A program made the translations under genes and the position numbers. DNA of 64,000 nucleotides from Mayamaea pseudoterrestris. Taxonomy: Eukaryota; Bacillariophyta; Bacillariophyceae; Sellaphorales; Sellaphoraceae. The notes below the pieces were generated by a model. That model saw nothing but the letters and a program-made list of their open reading frames with translations. It searched no databases and was not told the DNA's origin. The stretch lies in contig BROI01000009.1 in the NCBI GenBank assembly GCA_027923505.1, positions 248,001 through 312,000 of the forward strand, given 5' to 3'. Position 1 is the stretch's first letter; every line of letters begins with the position of its first letter. This document shows positions 12,072-23,400 of this stretch, piece after piece.

Positions 12072-14081
12072 ATGAACGCAAACAGGCAGGCATTCGTTGC
12101 CATCATTAGCATTACTTTCGCCAGATTGGTAGCCAACGCATTCGCGTTAGTTCCTCCATGGAGCTGGAACCCTACTGGTTATAAGAATTTTGAACGAAGT
12201 ATACGAGAAATAAGATGTTTTGGCATACCTGGAGCTGGGGTTGATCAGCAATTATCCGTTAAAGTGTTCTCGTCGGCTGATGCGGCCAGCGACCTGACAC
12301 GCCGAGGTAAAGTCAACGAGATCGACTTCTGCATTGCGCCAGCCGATGTTTCACTGTCAAGAGCATATGGAACAAAATCGACATCCAATACTGAAATGAG
12401 CGATGCATCGTCCCTTCCAATCTTGTCTTTAACGCGAGCACTCAACAATGCCTCAAACCGGGCGGTCCGGAGAATTCTCTTAGCCAGATCATGGCCGTCG
12501 GCGGAAGCCTTGAATCTCAGCTTGCAGCGAGTAGCGGCGGCAGAAAGAGCTTTGATGGAACAGCAGCAAAAACAAGAATCAACTACTAATGTGGCTCTCT
12601 CGGATGCTGCAAAATGCCCCGTCCCTCGTCCAATTCTTGACGTTTTGACGCGCAACAAGAAACGCGATGGTCTCGCGCCAAAGCCTCGATCAAGGACCGA
12701 TCAAGAGTATGTGGTGGATCAAATGCAAGCATTTTCAAAACGATACGGAGAGTTACCAGGTTACCAGTATGCCGATGCTTACCTGGAATGTATTTTAAGT
12801 CTCGCAACGACGGGAAAAGAAAGTGTGAGAGTCCAAGAAATCTACGAGTCGGCAGTCTACGATGAAGCCTACCGACGTGTTCTGGGCGTTCTCAAGACTG
12901 TTGGTGTAGTTTTCCAAGAGTCCGATCAGGGATTGGAAATCGCTGCTGACCTGATAGATCAAGATATCTGCTTGAGTATAGTGGACAGATTTGCTTCACC
13001 AAAGAAGTCAAAAGAGACTGTAAATGGTGACAGAAAGAACGACACAGCGGGTCAGGAAGTCAAGCCGGTCGATTCTATAAACGATATGACGCAAGAAAAG
13101 AGTAGTGTTGGTGACGCAACAGGCAACGGCTTCCACTTCTTTAAACGCGACAGGCAGCGACATGGGACGTCGAAGCCCGAACTATCTAATGAAGATCTTG
13201 GCGGTGTTTTGTTGAGTAAAAGAGAACCAAGCATGACTCGGCAGCTTAATGTTTTGTCTAATATTGCATGGCGAGCGCTGCTGTTTGGCGGCGATCAGGA
13301 ACTCGTTGTTTTGGCAGAAACGCTCGACGCCGATCGAGCAGCGTTTGTGGAACGATGGTATCCAAACACCGGCGGCGTTGACGAGACCTTGGCACCTGAA
13401 CACGAGCAACGACCAGGGGTTCAATTTCTAAACTGCCTCATTGATTTGCTGCGAGAATGTTATATGAAAGGGGCAGTGACGGATCTAGAACCTAGACTGC
13501 CTCTTCCTCGAAGTTACGCCAACTCCTATGAACGCCTTGTCGCTTCCGCAGTGGAGCTTGGCAGTGGATACATCAGACCAGTACCAGACGACATTAATGA
13601 CTTTCCCAAGCCAAAAACGTCTCTGGAAGAACTAGGCCGTTTTGCGATATGGGAATCAACTTATCGAAAATCTCAGCCAAGCATGGATGCTTATCCAGAA
13701 GACCTCGAAGGTGGATGGGGAGTTTGCGACATGATCGGAGGCGAAAGCATAGGAAGTTCTACCGTATGGCTAGAGAGTGGTGGTCGCGTCAAGGTTGACC
13801 CTCCTCTTGAAGGACTTCGTTGGCGGCTCGACCCAGGACCGACGCATCTTGATACCTGTACTTTTCAAGTCTTGAGCAGCGATGGCACAATATTACAATA
13901 CCGTGGCTTTATTGATCGAGGTGCCAGGCTGGAGTCGAGATTTTCTAAGCGTTCCTTGACAATACGAGGTTCTGTGGAATTTCAAATGAGAGATTCAATC
14001 GGAGCTTTGGGGTATTATAAAGACATTCTTCCGATCAACTACAAGACTGGTACAACTAAGTTCGTCATGACTAAGTTATAA
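12072..14081 (+). CDS. Uncharacterised plastid-targeted protein
   Basis: Single exon of 669 residues from ATG 12072; an upstream TTG at 12033 is rejected. The start MNANRQAFVAIISITFARLV followed by ANAFALVPP is a clear signal peptide plus plastid-type motif. The next ~500 residues are mixed helical and charged, with a disordered Asp/Lys/Glu-rich linker near 330-390. The C-terminal ~130 residues look like a compact beta-rich domain: GGWGVCDMIGGESIGSSTVW, then GGRVKVDPPLEGLRWRLDPG and a closing block with RGSVEFQMRDSIGALGYY. Beta-strand repetition with lipocalin-like lengths is suggestive but no family motif is visible. I infer a stroma-located protein of unknown role. Confidence 0.75.
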   Translation: MNANRQAFVAIISITFARLVANAFALVPPWSWNPTGYKNFERSIREIRCFGIPGAGVDQQLSVKVFSSADAASDLTRRGKVNEIDFCIAPADVSLSRAYGTKSTSNTEMSDASSLPILSLTRALNNASNRAVRRILLARSWPSAEALNLSLQRVAAAERALMEQQQKQESTTNVALSDAAKCPVPRPILDVLTRNKKRDGLAPKPRSRTDQEYVVDQMQAFSKRYGELPGYQYADAYLECILSLATTGKESVRVQEIYESAVYDEAYRRVLGVLKTVGVVFQESDQGLEIAADLIDQDICLSIVDRFASPKKSKETVNGDRKNDTAGQEVKPVDSINDMTQEKSSVGDATGNGFHFFKRDRQRHGTSKPELSNEDLGGVLLSKREPSMTRQLNVLSNIAWRALLFGGDQELVVLAETLDADRAAFVERWYPNTGGVDETLAPEHEQRPGVQFLNCLIDLLRECYMKGAVTDLEPRLPLPRSYANSYERLVASAVELGSGYIRPVPDDINDFPKPKTSLEELGRFAIWESTYRKSQPSMDAYPEDLEGGWGVCDMIGGESIGSSTVWLESGGRVKVDPPLEGLRWRLDPGPTHLDTCTFQVLSSDGTILQYRGFIDRGARLESRFSKRSLTIRGSVEFQMRDSIGALGYYKDILPINYKTGTTKFVMTKL

Positions 14082-14348
14082 AACTTGTGATTGAGGAGAT
14101 AAACAACTGACTGTGAATGAATGACATAACACTGGTGTATAACCGGCCGGTACGGTATACCGGTAACAAGAGTACGGGAGAGTAGCGCATGCCGTACCGG
14201 TACCGGTAGGAAAGGCATTGAGCGGTGTTGGGTGCATACGTACCGGTAGGGATGACGGATGGTCGTCCATTCTCTTGCCTTGCACTTAACAGCTCAAGCC
14301 GATCAACAGTGTTACTGTCAAAAATTACTATCACAGCTATCTAGCAAA
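14082..14348. promoter_or_regulatory. Intergenic region rich in TACCGGTA palindromes
   Basis: Upstream of the aminotransferase. Four TACCGGTA copies lie at 14158, 14195, 14201 (overlapping the previous) and 14241, together with related GGCCGGTACGG and GGTATACC sequences. An in-frame ATG at 14259 lies between the last copy and the chosen start. No other gene seen. Confidence 0.6.
14158..14248. repeat. Cluster of four TACCGGTA palindromes
   Basis: Starts at 14158, 14195, 14201 and 14241; the middle two overlap as TACCGGTACCGGTA. This is the densest group of an element found in at least 16 places in the window. Confidence 0.9.
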
Positions 14349-15671
14349 ATGTCAGTTAGTCGTCGCGGAGCATCCGTCGAATCCTTCAAAGTGATGGACG
14401 TCCTTAGACGGGCCAATGAGCTGCAGGAGTTGGGCTACGACGTTCTTCATTGCGAAGTTGGTCAACCAGAGACTGGTGCACCACAAGCAGTGGCGCAAGC
14501 TGCAATCGACGCCTTGAATGAACCCCGTGTCCTAGGCTATACAGACGCCTTTGGACTGATGCCGCTTCGAGAAAAGATTTCGGAGCACTACCGAAGCAAC
14601 TACGCATCCCTGGAGAAAGCACCGCCAGCATCAAGAATTGTCGTCACGACAGGTTCGTCGGGAGCATTTTTGCTGGCGTTTACTAGCTGCTTTGATGCCG
14701 GTGATGTCGTGGCGATTGCTTCCTCGGGTTATCCATGCTATCGGAACATACTTTCCGCCTTGGACTGCGAACTGGCCTCGGTTCCAATCAACAAAGAATT
14801 TAAACTTACAGCAGACGAACTGCAGCGAGAAATGAGACGACGCGAAGCTGCCAACGAAAAGTCAATCAAGGGGCTCATATTATCATCACCAAGCAATCCG
14901 ACAGGTGCCATGCTAGATTCGGACGAATTAAAGGAACTCTGTCGCCTTTGCGACGATAACGACATTCTATTCATTTCCGACGAGATATATCACGGAATTT
15001 CTTATGGAAAGGAGGAGGCTACCGCACTTCAATACTCGCAAAAGGCATTTGTAATCAACAGCTTCTCCAAGTATTATTCAAGTGAGTTGCCCATTGTGGT
15101 CAAGGTGCATAATTGGCGCACGTTACTCATATAATCTTTCATTATTGTCCCAGTGTCGGGCTGGAGACTTGGCTGGATGGTTATCCCGGATACTTTCGTC
15201 GAAGGAATCAACACGCTACAGCAAAACATGTTTATCAATGCTCCAACTATTTCGCAGACGGCCGCCATGAATTGCTGGAATGAAGAGACGATTGCGGTGT
15301 TGAAGGGACACGTTGCAAAGTATTCCGTCTGTCGCAGAATCGTTCTCGACGAGCTCGCACGCATTGAAGCACTAAATCCAGAAAACATCGCTCCAGCGGA
15401 CGGGGCATTTTATGTCTATGTTGATTTAGGCGACGAGAATTGCTCGCCAGGACTAGGATCAGTTGCAATGTGTGCTTGTCTTTTAGAGGAACAGTATGTT
15501 GCCTTTACACCAGGCAATGACTTTGAGGATCCAGCAACGATACTGGGAGATCGGCGTTTCCGCATTTCGTATGCTGGCGGTTTTGAAACGGTTCGTCAGG
15601 CAATGGAACGATTCCATCGGTTTTGGCCGGAATGGCTGGCTAAAGTAAGGGACGCGAAAGCTGTGAAATAG
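14349..15671 (+). CDS. Class I/II PLP-dependent aminotransferase
   Basis: Two exons, 14349-15081 and 15154-15671, 72-bp intron (GTGAGT...TCCCAG), 416 residues. The splice restores NSFSKYYSMSGWRLGWMV, which contains the pyridoxal-phosphate Schiff-base Lys. Other fold-type I marks are EVGQPETGAP, YTDAFGLMPLREKI, SSPSNPTGAM, and the cofactor-binding Asp/Tyr of ISDEIYHGISY; the C-terminal substrate-carboxylate Arg is in RRFRISYAGGFE. The protein resembles bacterial aspartate/alanine-type transaminases; the amino donor cannot be told. No targeting motif is seen from ATG 14349; an upstream in-frame ATG at 14259 would add 30 residues that do not look like a signal peptide, so the enzyme is probably cytosolic. 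Confidence 0.9.
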
Positions 15672-15748
15672 AAACAGAATTTGTCGATTTTGCATGCTAC
15701 TATTTATAAACTCACATCGTATTAGTCAAAAGCCCACGGAGTACATGA

Positions 15749-16630
15749 TTAAGACAGCATGTGATTAAACCCAAAACCGACTGCGTAAGCGAAAGAACCT
15801 CCCAATCCCGCAATGACAAAATTTTCCACCGCGGCCGATATGCAGTTCCCTCTTGTAGCCCATGTTTTGACAGCTCCCACAATGACGAGACAAACAGTGG
15901 TGACAACAGCCGACGCGATGAGCTGTACCAGCGCTTCATTACCAAACGCGAAAGGTAGCACCGACGGAACTGACCCGAGCAGAAAGAGTCCGCAAGACAT
16001 GAGACCGGCTCGCAAAGGCGATCGAGTTTCTTGATCAATGACTCCGAATTCAAGCGACGTCATGGCCTTTAAAAGCGACGCTGGTTTGTAGCGATAATAT
16101 TCTAATAGCTGCTTTCGGATTTCAACTGCGTCGGTGCCAATGCCAATGCTTGTTAATAAAGTCCCCATTTCCGACAATTCATCTTCTAGATAAAGACTGA
16201 TATGTTCCTTCTCCAGTGCGATTTCTCCCGTCATAATTTCGTTTTGAGACTTGGTTGCAATGTATTCTCCAGCGCACATGCTGATCGCGCCTGCAATGGC
16301 GCCAGCCAATGCTGTGAGTAAAATTGCTCTGGACGTCATGCCTCCTCCAGAGACACCCGCTACTAAGAGAAAGGTGCCAACAAGACCATCGTTGACCCCC
16401 AAAATCATGTCTCTCAGGTATTGTCGCGACCCCATGTGTTCTGACTCGTGAGCTTTTCGATGAGCCGACGTTTCTCTACTGATGTCATCATTATCTTTAT
16501 TATGGAAGCTTTCCATGTTAGTTTCGTTCAAGGTGATGCATCTTCCTCGTCGCTCAACGGCGACAAAGCGACCGAGCCATGCCGTATAGTCGTCACCCAC
16601 GGCAATTTGTTGTGCTTCTTTGTCGCTCAT
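15749..16630 (-). CDS. VIT1/CCC1-family vacuolar iron/manganese transporter
   Basis: Single exon of 293 residues. The first ~65 residues are cytosolic and charged. Then comes the family signature SRQYLRDMILGVNDGLVGTF, with hydrophobic helices at about 80-130 and three more after 210 (SCGLFLLGSVPSVLPFAFG, LIASAVVTTVCLVIVGAV, FVIAGLGGSFAYAVGFG): five predicted helices as in VIT1/CCC1. Between helices 2 and 3 is the Glu-rich cytosolic helical domain (EIMTGEIALEKEHISLYLED) that binds transport metals in characterised members. The family moves ferrous iron or manganese into the vacuole in exchange for protons. Relevant to diatom iron storage; localisation is inferred from family. Confidence 0.9.
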   Translation of the reverse strand: MSDKEAQQIAVGDDYTAWLGRFVAVERRGRCITLNETNMESFHNKDNDDISRETSAHRKAHESEHMGSRQYLRDMILGVNDGLVGTFLLVAGVSGGGMTSRAILLTALAGAIAGAISMCAGEYIATKSQNEIMTGEIALEKEHISLYLEDELSEMGTLLTSIGIGTDAVEIRKQLLEYYRYKPASLLKAMTSLEFGVIDQETRSPLRAGLMSCGLFLLGSVPSVLPFAFGNEALVQLIASAVVTTVCLVIVGAVKTWATRGNCISAAVENFVIAGLGGSFAYAVGFGFNHMLS

Positions 16631-16890
16631 GGTGTATATGATGGTGTTGGTAAAGTAGCAACAGCGATCTGTGCACTCGTTATGCGAAGAAATCTAGGTT
16701 TTGAATCGAATCTTTCGCGCAAACGAAAAAGTGTGTCCTCAGAACAGTAAAACGTCATTAAATCATAGCGGTACTCCTTTTGTGAGCCAGATCCATTCAT
16801 ATTTTTCCCGAAACTGTCGGCCGTCGCAATCTTTTTGCCATTGCCACGCGATACAGTATTACACAAGCTTTTAAAATATTGGCAACTACC

Positions 16891-18312
16891 ATGGAGGCTT
16901 TGTTGGATGCCGCCGATGCTTTGGCTGCTGTGTCTGACAAGCCGCCACGGCCAGATTTCGAAATTCCTGATGAGCTCATCGTCGCATCGGATGAGCTGAT
17001 TGAACGACGCCAAATCGGAAAGCAACATGGACAGTTTGGTTACTTCTCAATTAAATATCTACCTAAGGGCAGCTGCATTATGACGGATAAACCCATTGCT
17101 ATGGTCATGGACTGGCAGGATGATAGCTGTGATATAGACGAAGATGAAGGAGATGACGATGGGATGGACGATGACGAAGAAGAAGAAAAGGAGCCCCGGT
17201 TGAATGAATTATTGCTTCTTCAGATTTTAAAGCAGCTGCAAACATGTCCAAATTTGTGGAACGATCGTTTATCGACTCTGTTTCCTCGGAGCAGCCAGGA
17301 TTTGGCCAGCTTACCTGCCTGGGTATGCGCGAATGACGAAATCTTCATGGCGGTAGAATCGCATTTGCAATGTCTACGAACGCTCCCTAGTTTAGAACCT
17401 CATATTAATGAGATTTCCAAGCGACTCCCGCTGATCATTCGCTACAATGTACTTTCCGTCGAAACATGCAGCGAGTTATTGAGCTATCCTGGGCCAACTG
17501 GCCATTCCAGTTTATCGGGCGTAGGACTTTTTCATTGCCCCAGCTTTTTTAATCATTCGTCGCAGCCCAATTGCAGTCGATGGGCGATTGGCGATGTCCT
17601 GTGCATTGTTACCAATCGAGATGTCACAAGCGATACAGAGCTTTGTCTCAGCTACATTGAGCATGACGTATTGTGCGAAAGTGCGTACCGACGCAACCAT
17701 TTGCTGAGTATGGACTTCATTGACCTGCGCTCGGGAGAATCGTCCGTGGACCCAAGTAATGGCGAAAACGATGGACCGGAGATGCCAGTTGTGGATAGTG
17801 ACGTGCAGAATGAGCTCATGGAAATGGATGCGTCCGAACGTCTTGCAGCTATTGATGAGCTCATGCAGCAGGCGATGGGCGAAAAACTTCCAGAGCAAGA
17901 TGAAGGCTACAGCATGAATGGGAACGAAGCCGCATGGTTTCAAGCCGATGTCCAGAACTTGCGCATCATTAAAGCTATAACGTTGGAAGGATTAGGACAA
18001 TCTAAGGAGGCTCTCGTGCATTGGGAAGAGGCCGTCACTTTTTGCGCCACGAAATTGCCTCCCGCCGATGAAAGTTTGGTAGTCGCTCATGTCCAGGCGG
18101 CTCTGTGTGCGTTGCATTTGCAGGATGTGTCAAAGGCAAAGCAACACGCTCAATCGGCGCTGGAGACGCATCACATACTGTTTTCTGGTGGCGTACTTCG
18201 CTTCCGACGAAGGTTTCGGAATGAATTCTGTCTTTCTCTGCGACCAAACGCGGATTCGCTGAATGCGGATATAGACGCTCTTTGGCCGCTCGACGCTGTC
18301 GAGTGTTCTTAA
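16891..18312 (+). CDS. SET-domain protein, SMYD-like without MYND finger
   Basis: Single exon of 473 residues from ATG 16891 (MEALLDAADALAAVSDKPPR). The SET domain is split in the SMYD manner: an N-terminal piece (GQFGYFSIKYLPKGSCIM), an acidic insert with a run of Asp/Glu (~residues 75-105), a helical insert, then the core GLFHCPSFFNHSSQPNC with the Asn-His that contacts S-adenosylmethionine and ELCLSYIEHDVL. No zinc-binding MYND cysteines are found, and the usual NHSC motif reads NHSS. The C-terminal third is helical and TPR-like (EALVHWEEAVTFC, VQAALCALHLQDVSKAKQHA). SMYD-like proteins methylate lysines on histones or other proteins; substrate unknown. Confidence 0.85.
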   Translation: MEALLDAADALAAVSDKPPRPDFEIPDELIVASDELIERRQIGKQHGQFGYFSIKYLPKGSCIMTDKPIAMVMDWQDDSCDIDEDEGDDDGMDDDEEEEKEPRLNELLLLQILKQLQTCPNLWNDRLSTLFPRSSQDLASLPAWVCANDEIFMAVESHLQCLRTLPSLEPHINEISKRLPLIIRYNVLSVETCSELLSYPGPTGHSSLSGVGLFHCPSFFNHSSQPNCSRWAIGDVLCIVTNRDVTSDTELCLSYIEHDVLCESAYRRNHLLSMDFIDLRSGESSVDPSNGENDGPEMPVVDSDVQNELMEMDASERLAAIDELMQQAMGEKLPEQDEGYSMNGNEAAWFQADVQNLRIIKAITLEGLGQSKEALVHWEEAVTFCATKLPPADESLVVAHVQAALCALHLQDVSKAKQHAQSALETHHILFSGGVLRFRRRFRNEFCLSLRPNADSLNADIDALWPLDAVECS

Positions 18313-18737
18313 GATGATGATGGGGCACCGTCAAAATCAAAGTTTCACTTTCGTTGTTCGCAACACCAGCTTATTTCAAACAACATGGCCTTCTTGTTCC
18401 AGCGTTGCGCGTACGTATGCGCATTGCATATCGCAGTCTAGTGTTTGCATATATGATACACATAAGATCTTACATATTGTATTGTATCGGTAAATTTTAC
18501 TGTATGTAACAATGCTGAGAGTTTGCTTGTGTCTGATCGTTACTGCCTTATTTCTGGGTAGCAACATGGGCATGCTTTCATGCGCCCCATAGTACCGGTA
18601 TCTTTGCGCGTGCCGCAATTCAAAATGCGCTCGCCAACTGGTCGTCGCCCTTTGGGTCGGCTGCATAAACGTTGGTGCACCTCTGCCGTCTCTCGGACTT
18701 GATCCAGTTACCATAGCAACAGCTCCACACTGTCAAT
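18313..18737. other. Intergenic region without a supported gene
   Basis: Separates two genes read in the same direction. One TACCGGTA palindrome at 18593-18600, about 140 bp upstream of the next ATG. Nothing else recognised. Confidence 0.45.
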
Positions 18738-20358
18738 ATGCGCCTGCACTACAGCTCGGCAAGCTTTCTTTTGCTTCTGACCCAAGCTATGGCTTCGTTC
18801 AAGAACCACGTCGTCAACCAAGGGGCACGAGCCTCTAACCAGCGACGACGCTTGCTGAACGATGCGCTCCTAGAAGCAGCTGTTCCTCTGGGTGACTATG
18901 AGCGGAAGACAAAGTTGCAACTGAGTGAAGCTCGTCAACTGCAGGAAGGAGACGATTTTGAGAACATGGAGGGGGAAGTAGCCTACACTTTCACCGGGTA
19001 TTCGTTGAAGTACGCACAGTGTCAACCAATTCAATACTTTTCGGAGAATGCAATAAAAGCAGGCGAGTTTTCACCCATGATTACCGAAGACATTGTTATT
19101 CTCCGTCTATGTCCACAAAAGTCATGTTTGAGCAGCGAAACTTTTGGTTGCCATTACAACTTTGCTGAATATGCCTTGACCTTATCGGAATACACTTCTA
19201 TCATGCTCAAGTATTCGGCCTATAAACGCGACTCTGTTTGCGAGTGGTGCGCCACTTGCATTGAGGATGATGGTGGCGAGCAGGAACGTCGTAGCGAGCG
19301 CAAACTGGATGAAGACCTGAACGACGATGGCGCTGACGACGATGCGAACCAGGCAGATAATGGCGATGAAGCAGGTCAAGGAGCTGACGGAGATGATGCT
19401 GGTGCCGAGCAAGGAGAGAACGCTGGAAATGAGCAAGAGCAACAGGACGATGATGGAGAACTCGAGGTGGACGACAAGTACGTCTATCAAGGTTCGTGCA
19501 CAAATTTTAACACATACTGCGCCAACTTTGCCACGGAATGCCAGAATGATGATGACGCATATCTCGACTATGAGGGATACCTTGACTACATGGATTGCGC
19601 CGAGATTCGATACAACGACTATGCCTACTTTGTAAAGCCACGTTGCGATGGAAGCAGCGGTGCCATCAAAATGGCCGTCTACAACGACAACTACTGCATT
19701 CAATCCGCCAGTAGTGATGTGAGCGTCAAGAACTTTGGACTCGGCTTTAAAGATGGGTTCTTCGAAACGTTTTACAGCAGTGAATGTATCGAGTGCTCCG
19801 AAAGTGTGCGTAAGAAGGATATGCAGTATCACGAGCAGCGTATTAATCGTTAAATGGACACTCACACTTGCCTTTTATTTCGTCACTACGACACAGGATA
19901 GTCCACCATTCTATGCTGCCAATAGCTTGCTGTGTAATAAGATTCACTCGCACAGTGCCATGTGCGCCCAAGAAATGGTATATGATTTGTTCGAAACTGA
20001 GCAAGTTGACGAAACTACTGAATGTAACTACATTGACAGCTTGCTCAACGGTGCATACGACCAATACGGACAATTCTCTACGAAATTTGGTGGAGGAAGC
20101 TCGTGGGACGCGTCGATGACCACTGCCCAAGCAGCAATCCTCGGCGTGGCGATAGCACTGTGCATCCTTTTCATCATATCCGCATGCTACTTGCACCACT
20201 CCATGACAAATTTGCTACTCAAATCACTGAGCCACCGCGAATTGCTCCCGCGCAAAGCGCGATCTCGCAGCCGTACTTCTCGCGAAGGAAGCAACAGCCG
20301 ACGATCGTCATCGAAAGCCAGCCAGGATCCTGACTGGGAAAGCCCGTCAGTCGCTTAA
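18738..20358 (+). CDS. Secretory type I membrane protein with acidic linker
   Basis: Two exons, 18738-19805 and 19897-20358, with a 91-bp intron (GTGCGT...ACACAG), 509 residues. The splice joins SECIECSES to DSPPFYAANS in frame. There is an N-terminal signal peptide (MRLHYSSASFLLLLTQAMAS), two Cys- and Tyr-rich luminal regions, and between them a ~65-residue very acidic, Gln/Gly/Asn-containing linker (about residues 175-245). A single transmembrane helix (AAILGVAIALCILFIISACY) is followed by a basic, Ser/Arg-rich cytosolic tail. Cysteines come in small groups (CEWCATC, CIEC). I do not recognise the family; the design suggests a cell-surface or endomembrane protein, perhaps diatom-restricted. 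A conserved-cysteine extracellular role is inference only. Confidence 0.75.
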
Positions 20359-20438
20359 AGAATCCCACCGAGCCCGAATTCTGTCAGTGTTTAGTTGCAT
20401 AATTCTTAATTTTACTATCAGTTGATTTACAGTATTAC

Positions 20439-23400
20439 TCAGTCTTCATTTAGCGCTTCAAGAAGTGCCTGCGCCGTGTGCTTCAGAAACGTCTCAGGAT
20501 GCGGATATCGTGCAATCGGCGTAAGCCATTCCGTAGCCTTCTCCTTCAGTAACTCAATGCGATCTTCATTGTCCCGGTCGACGAACCCAATCAGGCGCCA
20601 GCAAATCTCGCCCATACAGCAGTGTGCCTTGAATTGGAGCTCGGAACTATAATCGTCGTTCTCTGCATCCAAGACCCATTCTTCCATCTCTTCAAGGACT
20701 TGGGCATCGTCTTCCTCGTCCTCGTCTTCTTCCATAATGATCAACTCGAGCAAGTAGGCGAGGGGATTAAACAAAGGAGCCCAGAAGTCCGACGTGCAAC
20801 CACTTTCGTGGTAGGGATTGATCACATACTCTTTAAGAAGGTAATTGGCATCGTCGGCGCGGCCAATCAATTTCAGCACCTGCACCAACGGAAGAATTGG
20901 GTACATGGCAATGTCCGACTCCACTTCCTCTAGTAACGGCAGAAATTTTTCTATTACCTTTACAGCTTGCTCCTCGGCTTCGTCGTGCCTCTCGAGAAGA
21001 TAATACCATTGGGTGCTTTCGGCATAACACTCAATTGCAAAATCTCGACCGTACTCCAATAGCATGTCAAACGAATATGCCTCAACGTCGTACATAGACT
21101 CTAGTCTCTGCAGCGTTTCTAGCGCATGTTCATAATTACCGACCCTTGCATAATAGGAAGCCTCCATTGCGAGTGCTCGACCGATATGCACTTGGTTGCC
21201 ATCCTGGATCGCTTCCTTTACAAACCGTTCCACGAGTTTTTCCTGTTGCAGTCGTGTTTTCGTATCGTGCGCGACTTGGTCCAGTTTTAAGACGCAAAGT
21301 GAAGAGATGATAGGCATCATCAGTTCTCGGCTCACGCCTGGAATCTTTGAAGCGCTTTTGATAATGTTGTAGCAATCTTCAAATGCCTGGATACTTTGGC
21401 CGTCGTCGCCAAGGTTTTGATGGCACAGGCCTATACGGATATGCAGGCGAAGAATGTAGTCCAAGACGGATGGTTTAGCCCCGACATTTACCCATTCCCC
21501 ATGACCAGTGTCATCCATCTCCTGGACGCTGTCGAATGCCATATCAAGAGCGTCCTCGTATAACTCTAAAGACTGTGAGCTCAAGTCCCAATCGCTTAAC
21601 CTGGCACCGATAGCAAGTGCTAGTTGAGCAGTTTTTGTAAAACATCCACATGATTTCCAATGGTCGAAAAGTGTCAGCAAACGCGAAATGTCGCTCTGCT
21701 CCAGAATAAGCACTTGATCTTTTTCCATGGCCATGGCGATACGGCGGTGAAGATCGATCTTCCGCTCCTTTAACATCGTAGTCAGTACATTTTGGCGCCA
21801 CATAGCATGGCTGAATTGAAAATAACGATCACCCTTAATCTCGGCAAGGCTCCCACCGCCAGGTGTTCGACCCCCCGCTGGCTGCTCAACCGCGTAGCTG
21901 CTCATCTCAGACGACTCTCCTGACTTTAACGTAAAGTCTTCGTCGTCTTCAACGTGCTCCACCAGTATCATTTCATCTATAGAGGCTTCCAAAGCGATCT
22001 CGATCTCGTGTTCCTCCATCTCAGGGTGAACTTGAAACAAATCAGACAAAGAAAATGCCAATCCAAGTACGGCACACGTTTGGAGAATTTTTCGTACTCG
22101 CATGTCAAGCATATCAAACCTCGACAAAAAAGTTTCTATCATCATCTGACCCGTCTTGTTCAAAGACATAGATTTCTGCAAGGCGCGTTAGGTATGGTTT
22201 GTAATTTTAATCGGTCTCAACCCTTCGCGTGCTAGAAACATCTTACCTGTTCTTCCAACCCTTCTGCAGTCCACCGTAGCATGCCTCCCTCGTCGAGCTC
22301 AAGAGTTTTCTTTCGTTTGATGTTCTCCAAAACTTGAACAACGTACACAGGTAATCCACCCGTTCTTTGAAAAAGGTCTGAGCATACAACGTCACCAACT
22401 GTCCATTCGTCGTGCCCCAAAACTTTAGCAATAAGCTCTCTGATCTCGTTAAAGTCTAGCGGACCAAGAGATACCTCAATCATTTGCGACACCATCTGAT
22501 CTTGTCCACTGGCGGCTGCTGAAAGACGGCGCAGCGCTTGTTTGTCATGCGAACGTGTCGCGCACATGACCAACAACTTTTTGCCCTTATTGCACAGAGT
22601 GCGAAAGATTTTCCAGCTGAATGAGTCAACCCATTGAAAATCGTCCAAAAGAGCGACTGTCAAATCAGCATTTTCAACGATGCATATGAAGGCAAGAGCA
22701 AGAAACTCAACAAGCTCAGCCATTGTCGGGACGTGACCGTTAACATGCGTTACAGGGCTCGCGCTATCAAGTCCTAAAAATTGAGAACCGACTATGTCAG
22801 CGTATTCGTAAGGATAGTTGAGCTGTTCGCAGACCCAACATAGCTTTTCAAAATAAGGAGCGTCGTCACCACCTGCCTTGACAGTTCCAGCTGCGACACT
22901 AGTGTCCATGCTGACCAAACTAGCGTCATCTCGAAGCGACGCAGCGAATTTGGACCGACTAACCATTGAAGGCTGTCTTGCTTTTCCTTTCACCGATAAA
23001 GATCGGCTCTTCAAGCGATGAAGCGATGCACCTAATGGAACACTTTCGTCCTTGCCGCCAGGTCGCGCTGCAGCCACCTGATGGGCAGATATGCTCATTG
23101 GATTCCTCCCTGTACTTCCCCGTTGCGTATCCCGCTCGGGGCCACTTCCATGGGTTGATCGGGTAATGACAATGGCAGATGCACTGCGCTGCTGCTTACC
23201 AGGTATATCGGCGTTATTCAACATTACCGATGGACGTTTCAATGCTACCGGCGAGTGGAGCTCCGCAGCAACATCCCTTAATGCCTGGCTAAGAGGGTCG
23301 TTGTTTGCAGTTTTCGGAACAGGCCGGATCACGGCCAGTCGTTCAGCTGTTTTTGGACTGGTGGCAATATTATTTGCCTTAAAGCTCGAACGAAGCAGCG

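Noticed and set aside
19182-19865. Minus-strand frame of 227 codons with strong hydrophobicity
   Set aside because: It is the complement of the acidic linker and Asp/Tyr codons; the hydrophobic appearance comes from reversed GAC/GAT codons.
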